Shown one piece after another: positions 1 to 6,046 of a DNA stretch of 13,992 nt. The notes beneath the pieces are model-generated. The model was not told the DNA's origin, did no database searches, and worked only from the letters and a program-made list of their open reading frames with translations. A program made the translations under genes and the position numbers. Source of the DNA: an uncultured Bacteroidota bacterium (lineage in GTDB: Bacteria; Bacteroidota; Bacteroidia; Flavobacteriales; Flavobacteriaceae); the NCBI GenBank assembly GCA_903819815.1, contig CAIJFC010000021.1, positions 1 to 13,992 on the forward strand. The letters run 5' to 3'. Every line of letters begins with the position of its first letter. Position 1 is the stretch's first letter.

Positions 1-593
1 AATTTATGTAATGATTTTGAATATTTATTGTTAAACCCTACCGATTGAAACGAAGAATTGAAACCGTGCCACAAGTGCAATGACAACAGTACAAACGATA
101 TAGAATACAAAGCAGTACGAACTGGATTTTCAAATTTATGTACTAACTCTTCATAATATCTGTTTTCATCGATAATATTTACGGCAATATATTTATAGTT
201 CATTTCAGCAAACCAAAAATCATACATATGCAGTCCTAAAAAAGCCAACACTACTACCCCAGAAATAATCATATTTCTTGAAGTCCAAGATGCGTTTGCT
301 GCACCATTATAATTCGCATACTTAACTGGTCTAGCACTCCTGTTTTTCAAATCTAAAACAAACCCCATAACGAAGTGAAAAACAACTCCAGCAATTAAAA
401 CTGGCTGCATTACAAATTGAATAATCGGATTGTATCCCATAAAATGGGACATCATATTGAACACCTCTTCACTGAATACTGATGTTAAATTGATGAAAAA
501 ATGAAGTGATAAAAAGGAAATTAAAAAAAGTCCCGAAAGCGCCATTGCAACTTTCTTTGCAATTGAAGACTTTAGTAATGAAGAATTGGCCAT
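1..593 (-). CDS. sdhC: succinate dehydrogenase/fumarate reductase cytochrome b subunit, b558 family (3' end beyond window)
   Basis: My translation of the minus strand from the ATG at 593-591 stays open for 197 codons to the window edge, so the C-terminus is missing. It shows four hydrophobic segments (about residues 15-37, 57-80, 107-126, 158-178). Histidines H31, H73, H122 and H173, one per segment, are spaced like the four axial haem ligands of the di-haem SdhC/FrdC (b558) family; the stretch LHLWHGFNSSFQSVG near residue 172 is typical of the Bacteroidota version. The family anchors the flavoprotein and iron-sulfur subunits to the inner membrane and passes electrons between succinate and (mena)quinone. 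sdhA and sdhB would be expected further left, outside the window. A consensus-like promoter lies just upstream at 622-652. The family assignment is firm; the direction of the reaction in vivo (succinate oxidation or fumarate reduction) cannot be read from this subunit. Confidence 0.9.
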   Translation of the reverse strand, partial: MANSSLLKSSIAKKVAMALSGLFLISFLSLHFFINLTSVFSEEVFNMMSHFMGYNPIIQFVMQPVLIAGVVFHFVMGFVLDLKNRSARPVKYANYNGAANASWTSRNMIISGVVVLAFLGLHMYDFWFAEMNYKYIAVNIIDENRYYEELVHKFENPVRTALYSISFVLLSLHLWHGFNSSFQSVGFNNKYSKSLHK

Positions 594-621
594 GATAAAA
601 TCAATTTTTTATAATAATGGA

Positions 622-652
622 CAAAAATAATCATTAATAAAACATACTACAA
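622..652 (-). promoter_or_regulatory. Bacteroidota-type promoter of sdhC
   Basis: On the minus strand a -33-like TTG (652-650) is followed after 20 bp by TATTTTTG (629-622), an exact match to the Bacteroidota -7 consensus TAnnTTTG. The sdhC start codon is about 29 bp downstream. Position, spacing and orientation all fit; the start of transcription is not proven. Confidence 0.65.
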
Positions 653-780
653 CCTTTTCGTAGTAATTTATAATGAATTTAAAGTGTTTTGGACAATTGA
701 TTCATTATTGTTGAAACCAATTAAAATAATTCAATGAAATAATGAAAATTCTGCAAGAAATAAAATTTCATTTTGTGCAA

Positions 781-1632
781 TTAATACGTTTTGGTTGCAT
801 CTTCGTCAATTACAATAATAAAATTGGCTTTGCCTAAATATTCTGGTTCTAATTTTGAGATATCGGTTTGAGAAACCGTGGCAATGGTTACGATTTTTAT
901 ATGCTGATTTTGCTGTTTTAAATACCAGTTAATTCCCTCAAAGTTATCGCTGTGATAAGAACCGTTATAATGAATAAATAAGGAATTTTCTTTGCGGTTT
1001 TTGTTAATAAAATAAGCCATAGTTGCGTCTTTTGAAGCTTGGGCTTTAGGTAAATTCTCGCCTCCATGACCCCCCATTTCTTGTGCCATTTTACTATAAG
1101 CTGGCAAGGTTGCATCATATTGAAAAGGAAATGGAGCAACCCAAGATTTCTCTTCCTCTGACAATTTTTCTAGCGCTTCAAAGCCATTTTTAAAAACTAA
1201 ACTTGCAAATCTTCGGGGGATATTGGTAGCAATAAAATCAATCTTATTTTCCTTTGCGAAATCTACTAATGGTTTGTAATCCGTTTTATAATTTGGCCAA
1301 AGTCGTGCCGTACTATCTAATTTTTTCTGGTTGATTTCTCCATTTAAATATTGATTTACTTGTTTTTGATTGTCTGCTTCCAACATTTCTGCACCCAAAA
1401 CCAGTAGTGTTTTTCCAAATAAATCTTTAGTTATTTCTAATTCAAGCCAATGAGCAACCGAATTATCGTGGTATTCTCCAAACAAAAGAACGTCTGATTT
1501 TTGTGAACTGTTTATGATGTCTTTATAACTGGCTTTCTTTCCATTTTGATCATAAATCAAATACGAAGGCTTATTTTGAGCATTTGAAAAGAGAAAAAAA
1601 CTTGAAATAAAAATTAAGAATAGCGACTTCAT
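781..1632 (-). CDS. secreted ChaN-like protein (haem-binding/Tiki superfamily)
   Basis: This 283-residue protein starts with a signal peptide (charged MK, hydrophobic core to residue 16, probable cleavage at SNA-Q, residues 18/19). There is no lipobox cysteine, so it is likely a soluble periplasmic or exported protein, unlike the lipoprotein members of the family. The motif GEYHDN (52-57) is the family's GExHD(N) signature; other conserved-looking positions are E82, the TNIPRR stretch (136-141), the QASKDATMA segment (about 197-205), and H221 and H227 near the end. ChaN-family proteins (Cofac_haem_bdg/DUF399) bind haem or resemble Tiki-type metal-dependent proteases; which activity applies here is unknown. 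It is divergent from the HMG-CoA synthase gene, with 196 bp between the two starts, and lies in tandem with sdhC but separated by 187 bp that contains the sdhC promoter, so it is probably its own transcription unit. Family assignment is confident, function is not. Confidence 0.82.
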   Translation of the reverse strand: MKSLFLIFISSFFLFSNAQNKPSYLIYDQNGKKASYKDIINSSQKSDVLLFGEYHDNSVAHWLELEITKDLFGKTLLVLGAEMLEADNQKQVNQYLNGEINQKKLDSTARLWPNYKTDYKPLVDFAKENKIDFIATNIPRRFASLVFKNGFEALEKLSEEEKSWVAPFPFQYDATLPAYSKMAQEMGGHGGENLPKAQASKDATMAYFINKNRKENSLFIHYNGSYHSDNFEGINWYLKQQNQHIKIVTIATVSQTDISKLEPEYLGKANFIIVIDEDATKTY

Positions 1633-1828
1633 AAAAAACAGTTGTTAAAATATTATTTCGGCTAAATTAAATAAAATTGTGCAGGATTGAATATAAAATT
1701 ATTAAATTCCTATTAGAACTTCCTGTTTGTTTTAAATATCGTAAAAATGAAATGCAAAGCCATTTTTAAGAGTTAAATTCTATTAAACATCAATACCACT
1801 TTGTAATTTTACAAAAAATAGACTACTA

Positions 1829-3190
1829 ATGAATTTCGGAATAGACGCTATTGCATTTGATATTGCAAAAATACATTTACCAATAAATACATTGGCAAAT
1901 AACAGAAAAATTGATCCTGAAAAATTGGAAAAAGGATTGGGATTGTTGAAAATGACTTTGCCAGATACCCATCAAGATACGGTGGTTTTTGGCGCCAATG
2001 CGTTGACTAAATTAATTGTAGATCATGCAATTAATTTAGAAGATATTTCTCGAATATATGTTGGAACCGAAAGCGCAATCGACAGCTCAAAACCTATCGC
2101 TTCCTTTTTAGTTTCGTTGATGGAACAAAAATTTGGTGAAAACCGATTGGCAGAATGCGATGTTGTCGATTTTACATTTGCTTGTATTGGAGGTGTTGAT
2201 GCGATGCAAAATTGCATTGATTTTGTGAAATTAAATCCGAATAAAAAAGCAATTGTAGTTACCACTGATGTTGCAAAATACGATTTAAATTCTACCGGAG
2301 AATACACACAAGGTGCTGGCGCAGTGGCATTATTAATCTCTCAAAATCCTAGAATTATATCATTTGAAAACAACTGGGCAACTAGCACTAAAGGGGTTTT
2401 TGATTTTTTCAAACCTTACCGATCTATTTCAAAAGAAGCTATTACTGGAAATTCAAATAATGAAAACTGGTTTGATAATTTAGAAGCAGAAATAGAAATC
2501 CATAAAGACCAACCGGTTTTTGAAGGACAATATTCCAATCAATGTTACATGGACAGAACACGAGATGCCTACTTTTCGTTTAAAAAAGCGAGCGGTTCAG
2601 AAAGTTCAGTATATCAATCGTGGAAAAGCATTATTATGCATCTTCCTTATTCCTTTCAAGGGAGAAGGATGTTATCAGAAATCTATTGTTTAGATCATGA
2701 AAACAAAATAATTATCGGAAATGAAGACGCTACAGAATACCAAAATAAATTGAAAGAAATCAGCAAATCGGAAGAATACCGAACCTTTGTAAACGAAAAA
2801 TTACAACCTGCAGAAATTGCCTCTTCCTTAATTGGTAATTTATATACGGGTTCTATTTTTATGGGATTTCTATCTACTTTGGCTCATTTTCACAAATCAA
2901 AAACAGACCTTTCAAATCAAAAGTTTGGTTTCTTAGCTTACGGAAGCGGTTCTAAATCAAAAGTATTTGAGGGAACGATTCAACCCAATTGGGCAACGGC
3001 AATTTCGAATGTGAATTTGTTTCAAACATTAGAAAAAAGCCACGAAATTGGATTTGAAACGTATGAAAAATTGCACAAAAAAGAGCAAAAATCTAGTGTT
3101 CAGTCGCCAAAAAGTGAGTGGGCATTGGATAAAATAGAAAATGAAAATCCTAACTTAATAGGTGCTAGATATTACAAATGGATTGATTAG
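1829..3190 (+). CDS. mvaS: hydroxymethylglutaryl-CoA synthase family protein
   Basis: This 453-residue thiolase-fold enzyme matches HMG-CoA synthase, which condenses acetyl-CoA with acetoacetyl-CoA to make HMG-CoA for the mevalonate route to isoprenoids, in the cytoplasm. The catalytic triad of the family is visible: the glutamate in GTESAID (E81), the nucleophilic cysteine in FACIGG (C119), and the histidine in MHLPYSFQGR (H271). A late glycine-rich YGSGSKSK segment (about 372-379) matches the C-terminal CoA/active-site loop. Length is somewhat above the roughly 390 residues of Gram-positive MvaS; the extra is mostly around residues 195-260 and at the C-terminus. A -7-like TAATTTTA (1804-1811) lies 17 bp before the ATG but no clear -33 element accompanies it. 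pepP-like gene 3215-4507 follows after 24 bp and may be co-transcribed. No other mevalonate gene is in the window, so the pathway role rests on family knowledge; a related HMG-CoA synthase-like activity is not excluded. Confidence 0.85.
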   Translation: MNFGIDAIAFDIAKIHLPINTLANNRKIDPEKLEKGLGLLKMTLPDTHQDTVVFGANALTKLIVDHAINLEDISRIYVGTESAIDSSKPIASFLVSLMEQKFGENRLAECDVVDFTFACIGGVDAMQNCIDFVKLNPNKKAIVVTTDVAKYDLNSTGEYTQGAGAVALLISQNPRIISFENNWATSTKGVFDFFKPYRSISKEAITGNSNNENWFDNLEAEIEIHKDQPVFEGQYSNQCYMDRTRDAYFSFKKASGSESSVYQSWKSIIMHLPYSFQGRRMLSEIYCLDHENKIIIGNEDATEYQNKLKEISKSEEYRTFVNEKLQPAEIASSLIGNLYTGSIFMGFLSTLAHFHKSKTDLSNQKFGFLAYGSGSKSKVFEGTIQPNWATAISNVNLFQTLEKSHEIGFETYEKLHKKEQKSSVQSPKSEWALDKIENENPNLIGARYYKWID

Positions 3191-3214
3191 ATTTGTAATC
3201 TAATTTATTGCATT

Positions 3215-4507
3215 ATGAAATACCATCAAATTAACAGTAATTTATTTGTAAAAAATCGTTCAAAATTTACGGCTCAGATGAAGCCTAAAAGTGTGGCGGT
3301 TTTCAATTCTAATGATATCTATCCGGTTTCTGCCGATAGCACTTTGCCATTTGCACAACACAGCGACATCTTTTATTTGTCGGGAGTAGATCAAGAAGAG
3401 AGTATTTTGTTACTATTTCCTGACGCGCCATACGAACACCAAAGAGAAATATTATTCCTAAAAGAAACCAACGATCATATTGCGATTTGGGAAGGCGAAA
3501 AACTTTCTAAAGATCGTGCATTTGAGGTTTCAGGTATAAAAACAGTGTATTGGCTTCAAGATTTCGAGAAAATTTTATTCGAATTAATGACTCATTCCGA
3601 TACTATTTATATCAATACCAACGAGCATTATCGCGCGACTGTGGAAACAGAAACTCGTGAGGCCCGTTTTGTAAAATGGTGGAAAGGCAACTATCCAGCT
3701 CATGCTGTTGCAAAAAGCAATCCGATTTTACAGCGCATCCGTTCAGTAAAGGAAAAAGAAGAAATTGAATTAATTCAGAATGCTTGTAATATTACCGAAA
3801 AAGGGTTTCGAAGAGTATTGTCATTTGTAAAACCAAATGTTACTGAATATGAAATTGAAGCGGAATTTATTCACGAATTTATTCGAAATAGATCAAAAGG
3901 TTTTGCCTATACACCAATAATTGCTTCAGGAAATAATGCCAATGTTTTACATTATATCGAAAACAACCAAGCGTGTAAATCAGGGGATTTAATATTGTTG
4001 GATGTAGCTGCAGAATATGCCAATTATTCAAGCGACATGACTCGAATGATTCCAGTTTCAGGGCGTTTTTCTGAAAGACAAAAAGCAGTTTACAATGCTG
4101 TTTTGAATGTGAAAAATGAAGCTACAAAAATGCTAACTCCAGGAACACTTTGGAAACAATATCACGTGGAAGTTGGTAAATTAATGACTTCTGAATTATT
4201 AGGCTTGGGATTGATTGACAAAGCCGATGTGCAAAATGAAAACCCAGAATGGCCGGCGTACAAGAAATATTTCATGCACGGAACTTCACACCACCTAGGC
4301 TTAGACACGCACGATTATGGGATTTTAACCGAACCAATGCAAGCCAATATGGTATTTACTGTTGAGCCAGGAATCTATATTCCAGCGGAGGGTTTCGGAA
4401 TTCGATTGGAAGATAATGTGGTTATTCAAGAAAAAGGAAATCCTTTTAATTTGATGCAGAATATTCCTATTGAAGTGGAAGAAATTGAAACGATTATGAA
4501 TTCGTAA
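3215..4507 (+). CDS. pepP: aminopeptidase P family protein (Xaa-Pro aminopeptidase)
   Basis: This 430-residue cytoplasmic metallopeptidase has the two-domain layout of aminopeptidase P: an N-terminal creatinase-like domain (about 1-170) and a C-terminal pita-bread catalytic domain (about 180-420). The five ligands of the dinuclear metal site can be placed: D263 (LLDVAAE), D274 (SSDMTR), H359 (HGTSHHLG), E384 (TVEPG) and E399 (IRLED). The accessory histidines H246 and H366 (DTHD) are also present. The family removes an N-terminal residue that precedes proline, with Mn2+. The length is close to E. coli PepP (about 440). It lies 24 bp behind the HMG-CoA synthase gene in the same direction, and a strong hairpin terminator follows at 4542-4570, so these two genes probably form one transcript. 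The product is clear; the physiological substrates are not known. Confidence 0.9.
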   Translation: MKYHQINSNLFVKNRSKFTAQMKPKSVAVFNSNDIYPVSADSTLPFAQHSDIFYLSGVDQEESILLLFPDAPYEHQREILFLKETNDHIAIWEGEKLSKDRAFEVSGIKTVYWLQDFEKILFELMTHSDTIYINTNEHYRATVETETREARFVKWWKGNYPAHAVAKSNPILQRIRSVKEKEEIELIQNACNITEKGFRRVLSFVKPNVTEYEIEAEFIHEFIRNRSKGFAYTPIIASGNNANVLHYIENNQACKSGDLILLDVAAEYANYSSDMTRMIPVSGRFSERQKAVYNAVLNVKNEATKMLTPGTLWKQYHVEVGKLMTSELLGLGLIDKADVQNENPEWPAYKKYFMHGTSHHLGLDTHDYGILTEPMQANMVFTVEPGIYIPAEGFGIRLEDNVVIQEKGNPFNLMQNIPIEVEEIETIMNS

Positions 4508-4541
4508 TTTGGATAATAGACTATAGACAAATAGATAATAG

Positions 4542-4570
4542 ACGGTTTGCAGAAATGTAAACCGTTTTTT
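4542..4570 (+). terminator. rho-independent terminator after pepP
   Basis: A 9-bp stem (4542-4550 with 4557-4565, eight Watson-Crick pairs and one G-T) with a 6-nt loop is followed by a run of six T. It lies 35 bp past the pepP stop and ahead of the hydrolase promoter, so it should end the HMG-CoA synthase-pepP transcript. Confidence 0.8.
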
Positions 4571-4591
4571 ATTTTGTAGAAATTTTAGCCT

Positions 4592-4599
4592 TATTTTTG
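4592..4599 (+). promoter_or_regulatory. -7 promoter box of the alpha/beta hydrolase gene
   Basis: TATTTTTG exactly matches the Bacteroidota -7 consensus TAnnTTTG and stands 14 bp before the ATG at 4614. The nearest upstream TTTG (4573-4576) is only 15 bp away, shorter than the usual 19-20, so the -33 part is weak. A promoter is expected here because a terminator lies immediately upstream. Confidence 0.5.
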
Positions 4600-4613
4600 C
4601 ACGAAATATATCA

Positions 4614-5396
4614 ATGAAACAAATTATCTATAAAAACACTGCTATTTCATATTCCGATATTGGAAAAGGAAGTACTGTGGTTTTACTTCATGGCTTTTTA
4701 GAAAATAAAACGATGTGGAAAGATTTGGCTCCTAATTTGTCTAAAAAAAACCGTGTGCTTTCAATTGATTTATTAGGACATGGTGAAACGGAGTGCCTGG
4801 GGTATGTTCATTCTATGGAAGAAAATGCCGAAATTGTTAAAGCAATTTTATCCCGTCTTAGAATTAGAAAAGCAGTAATAATAGGTCATTCTATGGGCGG
4901 ATACGTGGCGTTGGCTTTTGCAGAATTGTATCCAAAAATCGTAAAAGGTATTGTCTTATTAAATTCAACCGCAAAGGAAGATAGCGAGGAACGAAAAATG
5001 AATCGGGATCGAGCCGTTAAAGCGGTAAAACAGAATTACATCAATTTTGTTCGGATTTCGATTGCTAATTTATTCAGTGAAAACAATCGTGACCGACTTG
5101 AAAATGAAATTGAAAAGGTGAAATTAGCCGCGTTAAAAACCCCATTACAAGGAATCGTCGCTTCCTTAGAAGGAATGAAAATTAGAAAAGACAGGCAATT
5201 TATTTTGAAAGAAACTGATTTTAAAAAAATGCTAATTTTAGGAAAAAAGGACAGCGTATTAATTTATGATGAAAATTTATCTCAAATTGAAAACACCAAT
5301 ACCGAATTAATATCTTTTCCTGATGGTCATATGAGTCACATTGAAAATAAAGAGGAATTAGAAAAAGTTATGGTTAGTTTTCTTAAAGGCATTTAG
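4614..5396 (+). CDS. alpha/beta-fold hydrolase
   Basis: The 260-residue protein has the full alpha/beta hydrolase pattern: oxyanion-hole HGF (26-28), the DLLGHGET segment (52-59), nucleophile elbow GHSMGG with S93, a probable acid at D213 in LGKKDSV, and a catalytic histidine at H239 in DGHMSH. It has no signal peptide or membrane segment, so it should be cytoplasmic. Family members include esterases, lactonases and C-C bond hydrolases; nothing in the sequence fixes the substrate, so no gene name is given. It has its own -7 box behind a terminator and therefore seems to be a single-gene unit. Its TAG stop (5394-5396) is also the first three bases of the repeated element that fills the region to 6049, and a weak 6-bp hairpin (5385-5390 with 5396-5401) overlaps the stop. 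It converges with the addB-like gene across that element. Confidence 0.85.
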   Translation: MKQIIYKNTAISYSDIGKGSTVVLLHGFLENKTMWKDLAPNLSKKNRVLSIDLLGHGETECLGYVHSMEENAEIVKAILSRLRIRKAVIIGHSMGGYVALAFAELYPKIVKGIVLLNSTAKEDSEERKMNRDRAVKAVKQNYINFVRISIANLFSENNRDRLENEIEKVKLAALKTPLQGIVASLEGMKIRKDRQFILKETDFKKMLILGKKDSVLIYDENLSQIENTNTELISFPDGHMSHIENKEELEKVMVSFLKGI

Positions 5397-5466
5397 CCTT
5401 TTCACCACAATAGAAATAAAGAAAAGTGAAAAGACACAAATTAATCTTCTAGAATTCTGAAATACT
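5394..5466 (+). repeat. outer copy of a duplicated ~72-bp GxxExxY-tail repeat
   Basis: This 73-bp stretch matches 5499-5570 at roughly 90 % by eye, with one single-base gap and a few substitutions, offset by 105 bp. It begins with the hydrolase stop codon, contains a two-mismatch version of the inverted-repeat core (5399-5415), and ends within the decayed coding tail of a second GxxExxY copy. Confidence 0.85.
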
Positions 5467-5500
5467 GGATAGCAATCACTGTTTTTCTTAATTGAATGTA
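5441..5500 (-). pseudogene. remnant of the 3' end of a second GxxExxY gene
   Basis: On the minus strand, 5500-5441 reads through to a TAA with the ending KTVIAIQYFRILED. This lines up with the intact neighbour's ending KTFVNEYFRVLED with one extra residue. The stop codon and the bases after it are also shared, so this is the tail of a related gene whose body is absent. Upstream (leftward on the protein) the similarity stops at about the point where the inner repeat copy begins (5499). No start and no GxxExxY motif remain, so it cannot encode a working protein. Confidence 0.65.
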
Positions 5501-5570
5501 GCCTTTTAACCACAAAAGAAATAAAGAAAAACAAAAGACACAAATTAATCTTCTAGAACTCTGAAATATT
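5499..5570 (+). repeat. inner copy of the duplicated ~72-bp repeat, overlapping the GxxExxY 3' end
   Basis: This is the second copy of the stretch at 5394-5466. It covers the sequence after the intact GxxExxY gene and that gene's last eight or nine codons (stop at 5545-5547). Its first part carries the left inverted-repeat arm at 5504-5520. Confidence 0.85.
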
Positions 5571-5961
5571 CGTTTACAAATGTTTTTTGACCGTCTCTGT
5601 ATAAGTTAACAGAGTGAAAATTATACAGAATGCCTTTTGGAGACTCCAATAATTTCATATAAGTCATTAATTGTGCATGATGAATTGGCAAAATAATTTC
5701 TATAGCTTTTAATTCAAGAACGATGCAATTTTCAATAAATAAATCACATCTTAAATCTGTTTCTATTTCAAGATCTTTAAATACTATTGGAACTAATAAT
5801 TCCGATTTAAATGAAATCCCCCTTAAATTGAGTTCTTTTTTTAGGCATTTGTGATAAACACTTTCTAATAATCCTGGACCAAGAAATTTATGTACTTCAA
5901 TTGCTGCTCCATTTATTTGATACGTTAAATCAGTTAAATAACTTTTTGTGATATTTGGCAT
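5545..5961 (-). CDS. GxxExxY protein (PD-(D/E)XK nuclease-like)
   Basis: This 138-residue protein has the naming motif of its family at G30-L-L-E33-S-V-Y36, within the GPGLLESVYHKCL helix. A PD-(D/E)XK-like core follows: D73 in RCDLFIE, E83-L-K85 in VLELKAIE, and the motif III-like QLMTYMKLL with Q97 and Y101. The family is assigned to the PD-(D/E)XK nuclease superfamily (Pfam PDDEXK_3); a biological role is, to my knowledge, not established. It has no signal peptide or membrane segment. The gene starts 85 bp behind the addB-like stop on the same strand. No consensus promoter box is visible in that gap, so it could be read from the addB transcript. It is flanked by inverted repeats and by the tail of a second copy, which suggests that it belongs to a repeat-associated, possibly mobile unit. 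The full set of putative active-site residues argues that it is intact. Confidence 0.88.
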   Translation of the reverse strand: MPNITKSYLTDLTYQINGAAIEVHKFLGPGLLESVYHKCLKKELNLRGISFKSELLVPIVFKDLEIETDLRCDLFIENCIVLELKAIEIILPIHHAQLMTYMKLLESPKGILYNFHSVNLYRDGQKTFVNEYFRVLED

Positions 5962-6026
5962 ATAATAATTTGAATTTTAAGTGGTTTGAATTTTGAAATC
6001 TTTGCTTCTTTTGTAAAAACTTTTGA

Positions 6027-6043
6027 TTCTTTTGTGGTAAAAA
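6027..6043 (-). repeat. right inverted-repeat arm of the GxxExxY cassette
   Basis: Read on the minus strand this is TTTTTACCACAAAAGAA, matching the left arm at 5504-5520 in 16 of 17 positions but pointing inward from the other side. A shorter echo, TTCTTTTGT on the plus strand, recurs 21 bp away at 6006-6014. The arm directly follows the addB-like stop codon (6047-6049). Confidence 0.65.
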
Positions 6044-6046
6044 AAC

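Noticed and set aside
701..746. 9-bp inverted repeat (TTCATTATT/AATAATGAA) after the ChaN-like gene as a terminator
   Set aside because: All stem pairs but one are A-T, the loop is 28 nt, and there is no T run on the minus strand; likely chance in AT-rich sequence.
918..1139. Minus-strand 73-codon frame
   Set aside because: It overlaps the ChaN-like gene in another frame on the same strand and shows no family features.
2023..2307. Minus-strand 94-codon frame
   Set aside because: It is antisense to the HMG-CoA synthase gene, whose catalytic residues confirm the plus-strand frame.
3187..3203. Hairpin TTAGATT/AATCTAA overlapping the HMG-CoA synthase stop as a terminator
   Set aside because: The stem is AT-rich with a 3-nt loop and no T run, and pepP starts only 12 bp later; co-transcription is more likely.
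5358..5543. Minus-strand 61-codon frame with an internally repeated peptide
   Set aside because: It runs across the end of the hydrolase gene and both copies of the duplicated repeat in a different frame from the GxxExxY remnant; the peptide repeat is a by-product of the DNA duplication.
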